A stretch of DNA of 30,690 bases from a virus. The stretch is taken from positions 1-30,690 of IMG/VR virus record IMGVR_UViG_3300018481_000978; one strand, given 5' to 3'. Of this stretch, positions 15,245-24,699 are shown piece by piece. Position 1 is the first letter of the stretch. Every line of letters starts with the position of its first letter. The position numbers were made by a program, and so were the translations under genes. Under the pieces are notes generated by a model. That model saw only the letters and a program-made list of their open reading frames with translations. It made no database searches and had not been told where the DNA came from.

Positions 15245-15673
15245 CTAGATGGCGCGCAGACCGATCACGGCCTCCGCTGCGTCCTTCAAGAACGGGTTGG
15301 GTGGCATACCTCTGACGCGACGAGCGAACACGTCCTCGCCGTTCCCGCGCCACGCCATGAGCCTGCCCCTCGACTGGATCGCACGATGGCGCGGTCCGTA
15401 GATGCCGGTGCCGTCGTGAACCCATCTGGCGTGCGGCGCAGTGGCTTCCACGACGCCTTGGAGCGAGCCGCCACGCCCGCCAACACGAGCACGGATCGAC
15501 CCGGCGAGCCGCCCGGTGTCATGCGGCGCGCGACGACGAGCAGCGTTCGCGACCTCGTCCGCGAGACGTCCCAAGCGATGACCGACCATGCCGTCAGGCG
15601 CGCCGATGATGCGGCGCACCTGCGCATCCTGGTAGTGGAGAACGTGGCGAGCGTGAACCCGGAAGTTCGCCAT
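15245..15673 (-). CDS. HK97 gp10-like tail completion/connector protein, 142 aa
   Basis: ATG 15673 overlaps the previous stop (ATGA) and begins ANFRVHARHVLHYQDAQV. The pattern RRRAPHDTGRLAGSIRARV followed by APHARWVHDGTGIYGP is typical of the HK97 gp10-like family (DTGxLxxSI ... A..YA.xvexGT), small proteins that complete the tail top or the head-tail joint. It ends in PPNPFLKDAAEAVIG, like the usual PFL..A family end. Position between the connector and the tail assembly chaperone agrees. Confidence 0.82.
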   Translation of the reverse strand: MANFRVHARHVLHYQDAQVRRIIGAPDGMVGHRLGRLADEVANAARRRAPHDTGRLAGSIRARVGGRGGSLQGVVEATAPHARWVHDGTGIYGPRHRAIQSRGRLMAWRGNGEDVFARRVRGMPPNPFLKDAAEAVIGLRAI

Positions 15674-16149
15674 CACACCAACTCGGTGAACACCGTCGTT
15701 TCCACCGCGCAGCAACCGCCCATCGACAGGAACCCCTGCCCTTGGACGTACACCGCGTCAGGCCACCACTGCTCGGTCTGCAACGTGCGCCAGATGAGGA
15801 AGGCGTCGTCGTACAAGCCGAGCGCTGCGGACGACTCGTCCATCGCTGGCGGCGCGTTGCCTCCCTCGTCCATCGACGGGTAGCAGCGCACCAAGCCGAC
15901 GACGATCAGCGCCGCGTTCGGCGTCGCGCACTCCTGGCCGGTGTAAAGCCCCTCAGCAGGGAAGCGATCCGAGCGGAACAAGCGGTCGATCCGGGCGTAC
16001 AACTGCCCGGCGCAGCAGTCATCCCACGGGGTCACACCCACCGTCACACTGGTCCGCGCAACCGGACGCTGAGCGTCTTCCAGCGCGTTGAAAGCAGCCA
16101 GCACGGCACTCTGCACCGCCAACGACGGGGACGTGACAACCAGGCTCAC
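15673..16149 (-). CDS. Head-tail connector/tail terminator-type protein, 158 aa
   Basis: GTG 16149 overlaps the stop of the adaptor gene (GTGA), so I prefer it to ATG 16188 within the previous gene. The protein shows TPWDDCCAGQLYARI, an AALIVVGLVRCYP strand and a DDAFLIWRTLQTE helix, resembling the connector proteins found between adaptor and gp10-like genes in actinophages. Paired cysteines (DDCCAG, GGCCAV) are noticeable. No enzyme motif. The exact role (head closure versus tail terminator) cannot be settled by reading. Confidence 0.7.
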   Translation of the reverse strand: MSLVVTSPSLAVQSAVLAAFNALEDAQRPVARTSVTVGVTPWDDCCAGQLYARIDRLFRSDRFPAEGLYTGQECATPNAALIVVGLVRCYPSMDEGGNAPPAMDESSAALGLYDDAFLIWRTLQTEQWWPDAVYVQGQGFLSMGGCCAVETTVFTELV

Positions 16150-16829
16150 GACAAGGCCACGTAGTTCTCGACGGAGCGTTCGACGCAACCGTCGTCATCG
16201 GGGGAGGTCACCTTCGACGGGACCATCATCCCTGACGGGTTGGTGAGCGCCACGAAGCCCTGCACGAGCGGCAGACCCGACGCCTTCCCCAAGATCGACG
16301 CTGCCTGCGCCAGTTCGATCGTGATGCCCTGACGCGACACGCTCACCGCGTTGGCGGGGATGCGACACTCAGGCGACCCGACGAGCAGCATCTCGCACAC
16401 CAACTCGCCCAACGCCAGCGCGGCGCTCGGGGGAGGCGCGACGCCCGCCTTGTAGGCGATGACGAGCCCGTCCTGGACGCACTGGGCGTAGGTGGGCCAG
16501 TGGTAGCCGTCGAGCCGCACCAACTTCCCCCACTTGAAGGTGTAGAGCGACGGGTCCATCGCCATCGTCTCACCCGGCAACGTCACCGAGATGATCTCAA
16601 CCACCGGCTTGCGCGACAACGTGATGCGGCACGCGTCGCAGCAGTCAGTCGGGCACATGCAGTAGCACGACCGCAGTTCCTCCTGGTACGAGCACACCCC
16701 GAAACGACGCCCCGACGCGGCCCAGAGCAGCGCCTGGGCTGCGGCCTCAGCAGCGGCGATCTGCTCAGGCGTGTACCCGCTCAGATCGCATGTCGGGGAG
16801 AGCGTGTATTCCCAGGCATCGCAGGTCAT
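16146..16829 (-). CDS. Head-to-tail adaptor, Cys-rich, 227 aa
   Basis: The N-terminal half is helical (YTPEQIAAAEAAAQALLWAASGRRFG), as in connector adaptors of the gp6/gp15 type, followed by a Cys-rich stretch with eight Cys in about 22 residues (CSYQEELRSCYCMCPTDCCD). Adaptors with a GRxFGxC(x)nCC block here are, from memory, common in actinophages and lie between head and tail genes. The rest is beta-rich (KPVVEIISVTLPGETM, FKWGKLVRLDGYHWP). Shine-Dalgarno GGGAGGA precedes ATG 16829. A strong hairpin separates it from the major tail protein gene. Confidence 0.78.
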   Translation of the reverse strand: MTCDAWEYTLSPTCDLSGYTPEQIAAAEAAAQALLWAASGRRFGVCSYQEELRSCYCMCPTDCCDACRITLSRKPVVEIISVTLPGETMAMDPSLYTFKWGKLVRLDGYHWPTYAQCVQDGLVIAYKAGVAPPPSAALALGELVCEMLLVGSPECRIPANAVSVSRQGITIELAQAASILGKASGLPLVQGFVALTNPSGMMVPSKVTSPDDDGCVERSVENYVALS

Positions 16830-16852
16830 GCGCTCATCCTCCCACTACGCGC

Positions 16853-16886
16853 CGAGGGGCGAGCGTTCCGCGACGCTCGCCCCTCG
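16853..16886 (-). terminator. Perfect 14-bp hairpin between major tail protein and adaptor genes
   Basis: The arms 16853-16866 and 16873-16886 are exact inverted repeats (CGAGGGGCGAGCGT and its complement) with a 6-base loop (TCCGCG). There is no T-run on either side, so it is either a U-less terminator/attenuator of the sort reported in high-GC actinobacteria or a processing/stability element. It lies 10 bases after the stop of the highly expressed tail tube gene and 24 before the next start. Confidence 0.65.
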
Positions 16887-16895
16887 ACTCCGTGC

Positions 16896-17987
16896 TCAGG
16901 TGGCTCGACCGGCCTGCCAGGTCGTGCCGTCCCAGAACATCTCCCCACCAACACCGACTGTGCCGCCCTGGACGTACTGGCCGACCGTCCAGGCCGTGTT
17001 CGGGGAAGCGGACACGCCGTCCGTGATCGCTTCGGCCGCGTCGGCAGGTGGAACCGACCCCGGAGGCGTCCACGCACCAGGCGACCCAGCGCTCGCACCC
17101 GTCGCAGGACCAGCAGGCTGAGGCACCGCACCAGCCATCCACGAGTCGCCGTCCCAGTGGTACTGCGCACCGCCCGCCAACACGTACTCCCCTGGCAGCC
17201 ACGCCGTCGCAGGCGACGGGGTGATCGTGTCCAACTCTGCCTTGTCGGACGGAGCACGGTTCCCTTCGGGCTGGAACGTGCCAGGCGTCCCAGCGGTTGC
17301 CCCAGTCGCCAACGGCGTGGGGGCAGGCATCGCCACACACCCAGCGGTGGGCTCAGGCGGCTGCACTTCCGTCTCGACGTAGCCCCAGTGCGTCCCCTCG
17401 GGGAGCACCAGCCCGTACGACAGGATCGGGTTCGCCTCCGTGGGGTACGGCCCTTCGTCCCACTCGTTCGACGCCTGCGTCGTGGACTCCACGGTGATGA
17501 GCAGCGGACCCTGCTCCATCGTGAAGTCCGACAGCCGACCGGGGCGCAGGAACGGGAACACCCAGTAGAGCCACAACTGCTCGCCACCAGGGCCACCCGT
17601 GGTCGGCGTGATCTTCGTCCACGTCTCGATCGCGAAACCGCCCTCGGAGATCGTCTCGGTCATCGCTGCGCCGACTGTGGCTGCCCCGCTCATGAGCGGC
17701 ACCATCGACGCCATCATCGTCAGGACGTCAGCGTGGACGTTGCAGAACTCGACGCTCACCCCGGCGTTCTTCAACCGATCCGGGTCCTTGTCGTTCACGC
17801 AGAACTCGCCCCAGGCGTTCTTCTGAGTGAACTCTTCGCCATCCTCAAACTCGTGGCTGACGGCGATGTTGGTGTAGCCCGCCGTCACCAGCGAGGCGCA
17901 GTCGCCCGCCAGAGGACGACCGATCCCGTCGAGCGCGGTGATGCGCACGATCCGGCTCTTGATGCTCGCTCGGCCAGTACCAGGCAT
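16896..17987 (-). CDS. Major tail (tube) protein with two C-terminal repeat modules, 363 aa
   Basis: The first about 210 residues have the pattern of actinophage major tail proteins: RITALDGIGRPLAG, a EFEDGEEFTQKNAWGEFCVND strand pair (EDGEEFTQKNAWGE), LKNAGVSVEFCNVHADVLTMM, and a late WDEGPYPTEANP. It polymerises into the tail tube. The C-terminus adds two homologous modules (about 235-298 and 299-360), each built as TG(A)xAGxPGxxxPxG, P(A/N)TAW-x2-G(E/Q)YV and WDGxxWxAG, probably surface decorations on the tube. The Shine-Dalgarno is GGAACGGAG before ATG 17987. Its position, before the adaptor and connectors, is unusual. Confidence 0.82.
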   Translation of the reverse strand: MPGTGRASIKSRIVRITALDGIGRPLAGDCASLVTAGYTNIAVSHEFEDGEEFTQKNAWGEFCVNDKDPDRLKNAGVSVEFCNVHADVLTMMASMVPLMSGAATVGAAMTETISEGGFAIETWTKITPTTGGPGGEQLWLYWVFPFLRPGRLSDFTMEQGPLLITVESTTQASNEWDEGPYPTEANPILSYGLVLPEGTHWGYVETEVQPPEPTAGCVAMPAPTPLATGATAGTPGTFQPEGNRAPSDKAELDTITPSPATAWLPGEYVLAGGAQYHWDGDSWMAGAVPQPAGPATGASAGSPGAWTPPGSVPPADAAEAITDGVSASPNTAWTVGQYVQGGTVGVGGEMFWDGTTWQAGRAT

Positions 17988-18000
17988 CTCTACTCCGTTC

Positions 18001-18789
18001 CTAGGTGAGCGGGATGGCGATCTTGGCGGTGTTGCACGAGAGCGTCACAACGACCGTGCGTTCCGCGATCACCACCCGATCGTTGCGCTGACGGTTGAAC
18101 CCCACCAGCGTCTCGACGCGCCCTCGCTCCACGACGATCGGTCCCATCGCGAAGCCGTACTCCGTGTCTTCGGTGCAAGGCCCCAACCAGACCGGGGTGC
18201 CGAGAGTCGTGAACAGCCGGTCGCCCTGGCGTTCCAGACGATCACTGACGATCGAAGCCGTCAGCGGGGTGAGCATGATCGAACCGATCGACGCGCTGTC
18301 ACGCGCCCGACACTCCAACAGGCCGAGCGCGACATAGACGTCCGTGACCGCCTGGACAGGAGAGGGGGCGTTGGCGATCAGCCAAGGCTCCACGATTTCC
18401 TGCGCGACGGCGTACGGCTCGATGAGGCTGAGCAGGTTCTCAGCGCGAGCGACTGCTTCGGCTTCGGTGCGCCCCACCGGAGCGCACCGATCGCCTGCGT
18501 AGATGACGTGCGGCGGCAACGCAACCGACCACTCTTCGCCGGTCAGGAACGTCGTCTTGTCCACCTGCGCTGCGGTGCAGTCGAGTTCGTAGGTCTTGTA
18601 GTCCTTGTGGCAGACCACCGGCCACGTTGACCCGCTGGGATCACGGCCCTGGGTGTCGCGCACCTCAGCCACGTCGTACAGCGTGTTCGGCCAACGCTGG
18701 TAGGCCGGTGGCGCCCCCTCCACGTGCGGCATCCACGTGAACGATCCCGCGGCTACCTGCGTTTCGGGGGCGTCATCGGTCATCGTCAT
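18001..18789 (-). CDS. Head-region structural protein of unknown role, 262 aa
   Basis: The gene lies between the major capsid and major tail genes. No family is firmly recognised. Visible segments: ALPPHVIYAGDRCAPVGRTEAEAVARAENLLSL-type helix (TEAEAVARAENLLSLIEPYA), two beta-rich stretches, and TPVWLGPCTEDTEYGFAMGPIVVERG near the C-terminus. Six Cys are scattered through it. By position it could be a second capsid or decoration protein, or part of the head-tail joint. ATG 18789 is followed by a second in-frame ATG two codons later; there is no good Shine-Dalgarno. Confidence 0.55.
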   Translation of the reverse strand: MTMTDDAPETQVAAGSFTWMPHVEGAPPAYQRWPNTLYDVAEVRDTQGRDPSGSTWPVVCHKDYKTYELDCTAAQVDKTTFLTGEEWSVALPPHVIYAGDRCAPVGRTEAEAVARAENLLSLIEPYAVAQEIVEPWLIANAPSPVQAVTDVYVALGLLECRARDSASIGSIMLTPLTASIVSDRLERQGDRLFTTLGTPVWLGPCTEDTEYGFAMGPIVVERGRVETLVGFNRQRNDRVVIAERTVVVTLSCNTAKIAIPLT

Positions 18790-18799
18790 GGGATCAGCC

Positions 18800-20500
18800 C
18801 TACGCGGCCGGGCAGCAGCCGGTCACACCGTCGATCTGCAAGGCCACCTTGACCTTCAACGACTCGTGGCCCGGCATGCCCAACGTCCAGAACTCTTCGG
18901 ACCAGGCCAGGGTGAAGTCGTTGGTGGCGTTGAGGACCGAGTCGCGCTGCACACCGAGGTCGAGCGTGCCGCCCGTGAAGGCGACGAACTGGCCTGCGGG
19001 GTAGAGCATGAACTCGGTCGTCGCGGGCCACGACGGCACAGCGTTGAAGGGGAAGGACACAGCCACGCTCGTCTCGGCGCCGACCGTGGTGGTCGTCGCC
19101 GGGTTCATCGACGCGGTGGCAGTGACCGGGATGCCAGCGCCGCCAGCGTCCGGGTAGTCCTGCACCCACTGCGGGCGGACGTTGCGGGACGAGAAGATTT
19201 GGCTGACCTCCCCGTCGCTGACGTTCCACGCCGCCACACCGGCTCGCATCGCCAGATCGGCGCGCAGCGCCTCCTTCACGTACGAGGGGAAGACGGCTTC
19301 CAGCGGAGCGTTGAGGCTCATCCGGTACTTCGTCCGATACCACTCCACGATCAGCCCGAGAGCGTTGGCCAGGTTCCCCACGGCGTCGCTCGGCGTGACA
19401 GCCGAGAGATCGACGGCGTTGGAGAGCGTCTGCATGGCCTTCATCTTCTTCCAGGACATGTAGTGCGCGTGGGCCTTCTGGACGAGGCTGACGAAGTGGG
19501 TCGTCTGCTCGGGGAACGCCCGGTCCATCAGGTTGCCGTGGGTGATGCAGAGCCCGTCAGCGGCGAGGACCGCTGACACCCACGTCGGACAGGGGATGCG
19601 CATGCACGGCTTCGTCGGGGAGTTGGTGTTCGCCGTGTGGCCAGCCTTGTCGGCTGCCTCGTTCCACTGGAAGAACGGCCCCCAGCCCTGGTTGCCAGCC
19701 GTGGCCGGATCGCTGTCAGCCAGCGACGGCGACTTCGGATACGTCACACCACCGCGACGCACACCAGCAGTCGGGAGGCTGATCAGCCCATCCGCCGCCG
19801 AGATGTCGAAGAACCCGTACAGCGTCTCCAACGGGGCGCACCAGCCCTGACCAGACGCGAGAAGCGCCGGGTTGGTGATGCGACCGATCAGGTCGGAGTC
19901 GTGAGCCGGATCACCCGTCATCCAGAACTCGTCGGTGAACGGCACTTCGATCGACGCGACGATCGCCTTGGAACCGTCGTCCAGGGAACGCGCTCGGTTG
20001 TGGAGCGCCGTGGCGAGCGCCAGTCGATCCATGTGCTGCCCCGCTGAGAAGCCCGGCACGTCAGCCGACGCGATGATCACGACCGGCTCCTGCTCAGGCT
20101 CGGGCGGGGGTGGTGCAGCCGTCTTGCGCAGCACGCTCAGGTTGGCGTAGCGCTGCTGGGCGGTCGCACCAGCGGGCACCAACTCGACCTCGGAGTCGGG
20201 CACGACCTCAGCGACGACCTCAGCCACGACCGGCTCAGGCTCGGGCTCGGGCTCCGGGGGGCGCACCCGGTTGCGGATCGCCTCGATGGTGGTCTGCCGT
20301 TCCTCAGCGGACGACATGCGCGACGCCTTCTCGGCGCGCACCGCCTCGATCGCTGTGGCGACCTGCTCCATCTCGGCCAGATCAGGGTTGTCCTCGGCCA
20401 GCATGGCGTCGATGCGCTCCATGCCAGCCTGTTCCAGCGCATCCAGGTCTTCCTCGCTGAGTTCAGCCAGGTCCTGGGGCACGTCGAACGCCTCGGGCAT
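18800..20500 (-). CDS. Major capsid protein with long acidic N-terminal region (HK97-like), 566 aa
   Basis: Residues 1 to about 140 are helical and acidic, with a Pro-Glu run (PEPEPEPEP near 82-90), like the delta/scaffold domain that HK97-type capsid proteins carry when there is no separate scaffold gene; the protease at 21570 could remove it. The remainder (about 150-566) shows the usual actinophage capsid elements: TALHNRARSLDDG, LISLPTAGVRRGGV, CPTWVSAVLAADGLCITHGNLMDR (short excerpt: ADGLCITHGNLMDRAFPEQ), LEAVFPSYVKEALRADLAMRAG and a C-terminal DSVLNATNDFTLAWSEEFW strand. A strong Shine-Dalgarno (GAGGGAG) precedes ATG 20500, fitting high expression. It is the head shell subunit. Confidence 0.88.
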   Translation of the reverse strand: MPEAFDVPQDLAELSEEDLDALEQAGMERIDAMLAEDNPDLAEMEQVATAIEAVRAEKASRMSSAEERQTTIEAIRNRVRPPEPEPEPEPVVAEVVAEVVPDSEVELVPAGATAQQRYANLSVLRKTAAPPPPEPEQEPVVIIASADVPGFSAGQHMDRLALATALHNRARSLDDGSKAIVASIEVPFTDEFWMTGDPAHDSDLIGRITNPALLASGQGWCAPLETLYGFFDISAADGLISLPTAGVRRGGVTYPKSPSLADSDPATAGNQGWGPFFQWNEAADKAGHTANTNSPTKPCMRIPCPTWVSAVLAADGLCITHGNLMDRAFPEQTTHFVSLVQKAHAHYMSWKKMKAMQTLSNAVDLSAVTPSDAVGNLANALGLIVEWYRTKYRMSLNAPLEAVFPSYVKEALRADLAMRAGVAAWNVSDGEVSQIFSSRNVRPQWVQDYPDAGGAGIPVTATASMNPATTTTVGAETSVAVSFPFNAVPSWPATTEFMLYPAGQFVAFTGGTLDLGVQRDSVLNATNDFTLAWSEEFWTLGMPGHESLKVKVALQIDGVTGCCPAA

Positions 20501-20614
20501 CGTCTGCTCCCTCTCGTGGGGTCGTTGGCCTCAGCGAGAGGAACGCATGTGCGCTCGACCCTCGATGGGCATCGCGGGCGCATCGGCGTCCCGGCTGGCC
20601 GGGAGACTACGGCG

Positions 20615-20620
20615 TACGCT
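20615..20620 (+). promoter_or_regulatory. TACGCT -10-like box before the + strand island
   Basis: TACGCT ends five bases before GTG 20626. No clear -35 is seen. The 125-base gap 20501-20625 is the divergent control region between this gene and the capsid gene and also holds a short CCCGG-CTGG-CCGGG hairpin (20590-20603). Confidence 0.4.
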
Positions 20621-20625
20621 CAGGC

Positions 20626-21567
<942 letters not shown>

Positions 21568-21569
21568 GG

Positions 21570-22811
21570 CTACCCCTTCAAGGCGACAAGCCGCTCACGT
21601 GCGGCGTTGGAACGTTCAGCCTGCCACGTGTCGTGACCAACCGACGCGGCGACGCGGGCCGCGAGACGCTTCGTGTCCAACGGCGGCCCGACCTGGTGGA
21701 GTACGGGACCAGCAGAGGCCACAAGCGTCTCGACGGCGCCGCTCGCCACCCGAGCCGCGACTCGCGACTTGGGGAAGCCGGGGACGTTCACAGCGAGCAC
21801 GCCGATGAGTTCCAGCCCGCCTCGCAGCGGTCGCCAGTCCCCCGACACGTCCGAGCACATGAGCGCCCGCACCATCTCGTCTGTCACACCGGGGCGCAGC
21901 GACCCGGCGATCCACAGCCCGTGGCGATCCTCCCCGACCGCGACGTCAGCGACGACAGAGCCGGTGTTGTCGTAGTGCGACGCTGCCGCCTTCGCTCCCA
22001 TGCGCATCGGGGCATGCCCCGTGGAGATGGTGATCTGCCCGACTGGGATGCGCTCACCCGCGTCGCACAGCACTTCGCCGGTCATGAAGTAGGCGTACCC
22101 GCTGGTCGAGTGAGGCGGGGAGACGCACACGTCGTACGCCGTGTGGCAGTCAGCCCACCCGGCGACATGGCCGTAGACCCGCCCCGAGTCGAGCACCGTG
22201 ATGGGCGTGACCTCTTCCAGCGCGGGGTCGCGGAACCACTCGACAGGAGGGGTCATCGGCGGGGCTGGCATCGACGCCGCTGTGATCGACGCGGCGACAG
22301 CCACCGCCTCGGCCTCCCCGAGTTCCCACTGCAACTCCGCGAACGCCGGGATCGACACCAAGGTCGCTCCACGCACCGTCGCGGCGTAGAAGTCCGTCTG
22401 GTCTGGCTTCGGCTTGATCGTGACCGTCTCTTCGCCGTCGTCGTTCGTCTCGGGTTCCTCATCGAAGTCGGGCATCACCATGACGATCTCGACCTCAAAC
22501 GGGCCGTCCAGATCGACGCTCGGCCCGATCACCTTGTTGCGCAGCAGGTTGGCGACCTCTTCCTGCTCAGGCTGATCGAACAGCACGCCGCGGCCGTGGA
22601 GCACGTGATGGTCCTCGACGGGCTGGCGTTCCAGGGTGGAGATCATGCCGACCACCACCTTGTTGCCGTGCGGCACCTCGTCGCTCATGCGCACCCACTC
22701 CAACGGGAAGGGCGGCTCTCCCCACGTGAGCGCGTTCTCGTGGATCAGACGGCCATCGCCGGTCCTGATCCCCTCGCGAACGATCGGGCCACTCCACGGA
22801 ATGTCCGGCAT
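21570..22811 (-). CDS. Capsid maturation protease, actinophage type, 413 aa
   Basis: The N-terminal half (VREGIRTGDGRLIHENALTW, DHHVLHGRGVLFDQP, LVSIPAFAE) resembles a prohead protease domain. The second half carries the block SGRVYGHVAGWADCHTAY, CDAGERIPVGQITISTGHA, ASHYDNTGSVVADVAVGEDRHG (excerpt: HYDNTGSVVADV) and GLWIAGSLRPGV, which I know from proteins annotated as capsid maturation protease in mycobacteriophages and relatives. It lies between portal and capsid genes as expected and should cut the capsid N-terminal region during head maturation. Catalytic residues cannot be named safely from reading. ATG 22811 follows a TAGCGT box by six bases. Confidence 0.85.
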   Translation of the reverse strand: MPDIPWSGPIVREGIRTGDGRLIHENALTWGEPPFPLEWVRMSDEVPHGNKVVVGMISTLERQPVEDHHVLHGRGVLFDQPEQEEVANLLRNKVIGPSVDLDGPFEVEIVMVMPDFDEEPETNDDGEETVTIKPKPDQTDFYAATVRGATLVSIPAFAELQWELGEAEAVAVAASITAASMPAPPMTPPVEWFRDPALEEVTPITVLDSGRVYGHVAGWADCHTAYDVCVSPPHSTSGYAYFMTGEVLCDAGERIPVGQITISTGHAPMRMGAKAAASHYDNTGSVVADVAVGEDRHGLWIAGSLRPGVTDEMVRALMCSDVSGDWRPLRGGLELIGVLAVNVPGFPKSRVAARVASGAVETLVASAGPVLHQVGPPLDTKRLAARVAASVGHDTWQAERSNAARERLVALKG

Positions 22812-22817
22812 GGCCGA

Positions 22818-22823
22818 ACGCTA
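22818..22823 (-). promoter_or_regulatory. TAGCGT -10-like box, 6 bases before ATG 22811
   Basis: Reads GGCG-TAGCGT-TCGGCC-ATG on the - strand in the 31-base gap after the portal gene. It is not part of the portal stop codon. No Shine-Dalgarno. Confidence 0.5.
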
Positions 22824-22842
22824 CGCCCCGCACGCTGCGCTG

Positions 22843-24699
22843 TCATCCATGGCGGACGAGCAGCGGCGAGCGCAGAGCCTCCTGATGGGCACGAGCCCCG
22901 TCGAGCAGCACGCTGGTCAGCCGATCGAAGTCGTGTTCCAGGTTCGCCGCCAGCAGCGAGCGACAGTACGCGTCGAGCACCGAGCACAACGCGTCGGCGT
23001 CGATGCCGTAGCGGTTGGCGATGATCGGCACCTGGACCCAGGCGCCTTCCAGCAGCGTGTCGAACGACGCGTACGCCGACACGTCCGCTACGCAACGCCG
23101 TGGTGGCAGGTCATCGCACTGGGCCGCTTGGTGAGAGTGGTCCTTGCGACCCACGGCGTTGCGCAGTCGCGAGTCTGCCCGCTCCAACGCGCGCACCACC
23201 ACCTGATCGCACGCCGCCAGCAGTGCGGCGATGATCGAGCCTGACGCCGCGATCGGCGCCTCTTCGTCCTTCTTCTGCGGCTCGCCTTCTGGGCGTTGCG
23301 GCAACGGACGCTCAGACGGCTTGGCCTTCGGAGTGCCTGGCGGCTGCATCGGCCCGTTCTCAGGTAGCGACGAGTCATCGAGTTCCAGCCCCAGGTACTG
23401 CACCAACTGCGGGGCCATCTGCGGGGACGCCAGGGCCAACTTCCACGCCATCATCTCCAAGCGCTCCTGCTCGCTAGGAGCGTCGTCCTGGGAGAAGCCT
23501 GCTTCGCGACGCATCGCGTCCCCAGACAGTTCCTGGCGGTCGTACAGCGTGATCGCGTCCTTCGACCGATCCGGGCGCGTGCGCAACTCGGACGTGTCCA
23601 TCCACACGATCGCATCGGTCTGCTCGCCCGCCTCTTCCAGCAGCGGCTTCAAGTAGTGCTCCGTCAGCGCGCCCACGATGACCTCAGCGAGCGGTTCCAC
23701 GTGGAGTGTGATGGCGGACTCTTCGATCTGCCACGCCGACCAGTGGTTCGCGTCGCCCAGGCCGAGCACGATCTCGGGGGGTACGTCGAGCCCGAGCGCC
23801 AGACGACGCAACGCATTCTCCCGCAGTTCCAGCACCCGAGCGTCGAACGGTGTCGAGAACGTGACGTGGCGCACCGCGTCGCAGAACTCGCCGGGGATGC
23901 GCAGCAGCAACGGGACGACCGCCGCTGCTGACGAGCGGTCGAGCAGAGCCGTGGACATCTGCTTCTTCATCGCTTCCAGCAGTTCCTCGGCTTCGTCAGC
24001 GTCCGGGTTCTCCCGTGGGAACTCAGCCTCGGACGGGATGACGACCATCCCCGCCCCCGCGAGTCGCGACGTGGCGGTGGCGTTGATGTGCTCGGAGAGC
24101 AGCGTGACCTCGTTGAGCGTGCCGCGCAGCGGCTTCGACGGCGAGTCGGGCATCCACGAGAACCGCTTGTGGGGACGCCACACTCGGATGACGACAGCGC
24201 CGGGGATCGGCTTCCAGGTCCCTTCGTCTTGGACACGCCACTGCTGGCCGTCGCTGCTGACCTCTTCGTTGGAGCGGACCTGCCAGACCTGCACGTCCTC
24301 TTCCTCTTGGCCGACGAGCCACCCGATGCCGGGGACGAGCAGTTGCACCCCAAGGTCCGACATGAGTTGGGCCTGGCCGATGATCCCGCCGCAGAACTGA
24401 TCCATGAAGTCGCGAGCGGCACCCGACACGATCACGGTCGGCGGGTCACCAGGCGACTTGGCGGGCGTCGCGGCGACGAGTCGCACCTTGGAGAGCACGT
24501 TGGAGTACCACTGGACGCCGAAGCGGTACTCACCGATGGCGTCGAAGTAACCCCAGACCTCAGCCTGCCAGTCGTTCGTCATCGGTCGCATCTGTGCCGC
24601 GGCGTTGGGTTGCACCAGCCGGGCAGACGCGACGAGCGCCTTGGCGTGCTGCGCCTTCGGGGCAGGGAGAACAGGGGGCGCACCCGTGCGGTCAGTCAT
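22843..24699 (-). CDS. Portal protein, 618 aa
   Basis: Length and position (after terminase, before protease) fit the dodecameric portal through which DNA enters the head. Family-like segments: EVWGYFDAIGEYRFGVQWYSNVLSKVRL near residues 47-75 (excerpt: GEYRFGVQWYSNVLSK), LGLDVPPEIVLGLGDANHWSAW at about 310-330 (excerpt: DVPPEIVLGLGDANHWSAWQ), HVEPLAEVIVGALTEHYLKP, and a C-terminal YDRQELSGDAMRREAGF, a frequent portal signature. The last about 170 residues are a Pro/Lys-rich linker and a helical tail extending past the typical portal core. It overlaps the DUF1360 gene by 8 bases. Confidence 0.88.
   Translation of the reverse strand: MTDRTGAPPVLPAPKAQHAKALVASARLVQPNAAAQMRPMTNDWQAEVWGYFDAIGEYRFGVQWYSNVLSKVRLVAATPAKSPGDPPTVIVSGAARDFMDQFCGGIIGQAQLMSDLGVQLLVPGIGWLVGQEEEDVQVWQVRSNEEVSSDGQQWRVQDEGTWKPIPGAVVIRVWRPHKRFSWMPDSPSKPLRGTLNEVTLLSEHINATATSRLAGAGMVVIPSEAEFPRENPDADEAEELLEAMKKQMSTALLDRSSAAAVVPLLLRIPGEFCDAVRHVTFSTPFDARVLELRENALRRLALGLDVPPEIVLGLGDANHWSAWQIEESAITLHVEPLAEVIVGALTEHYLKPLLEEAGEQTDAIVWMDTSELRTRPDRSKDAITLYDRQELSGDAMRREAGFSQDDAPSEQERLEMMAWKLALASPQMAPQLVQYLGLELDDSSLPENGPMQPPGTPKAKPSERPLPQRPEGEPQKKDEEAPIAASGSIIAALLAACDQVVVRALERADSRLRNAVGRKDHSHQAAQCDDLPPRRCVADVSAYASFDTLLEGAWVQVPIIANRYGIDADALCSVLDAYCRSLLAANLEHDFDRLTSVLLDGARAHQEALRSPLLVRHG

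Noticed and set aside
16500-18008. 502-aa + strand open frame across adaptor and tail protein genes
   Set aside because: Spans two real opposite-strand genes and the hairpin gap; no recognisable domain.
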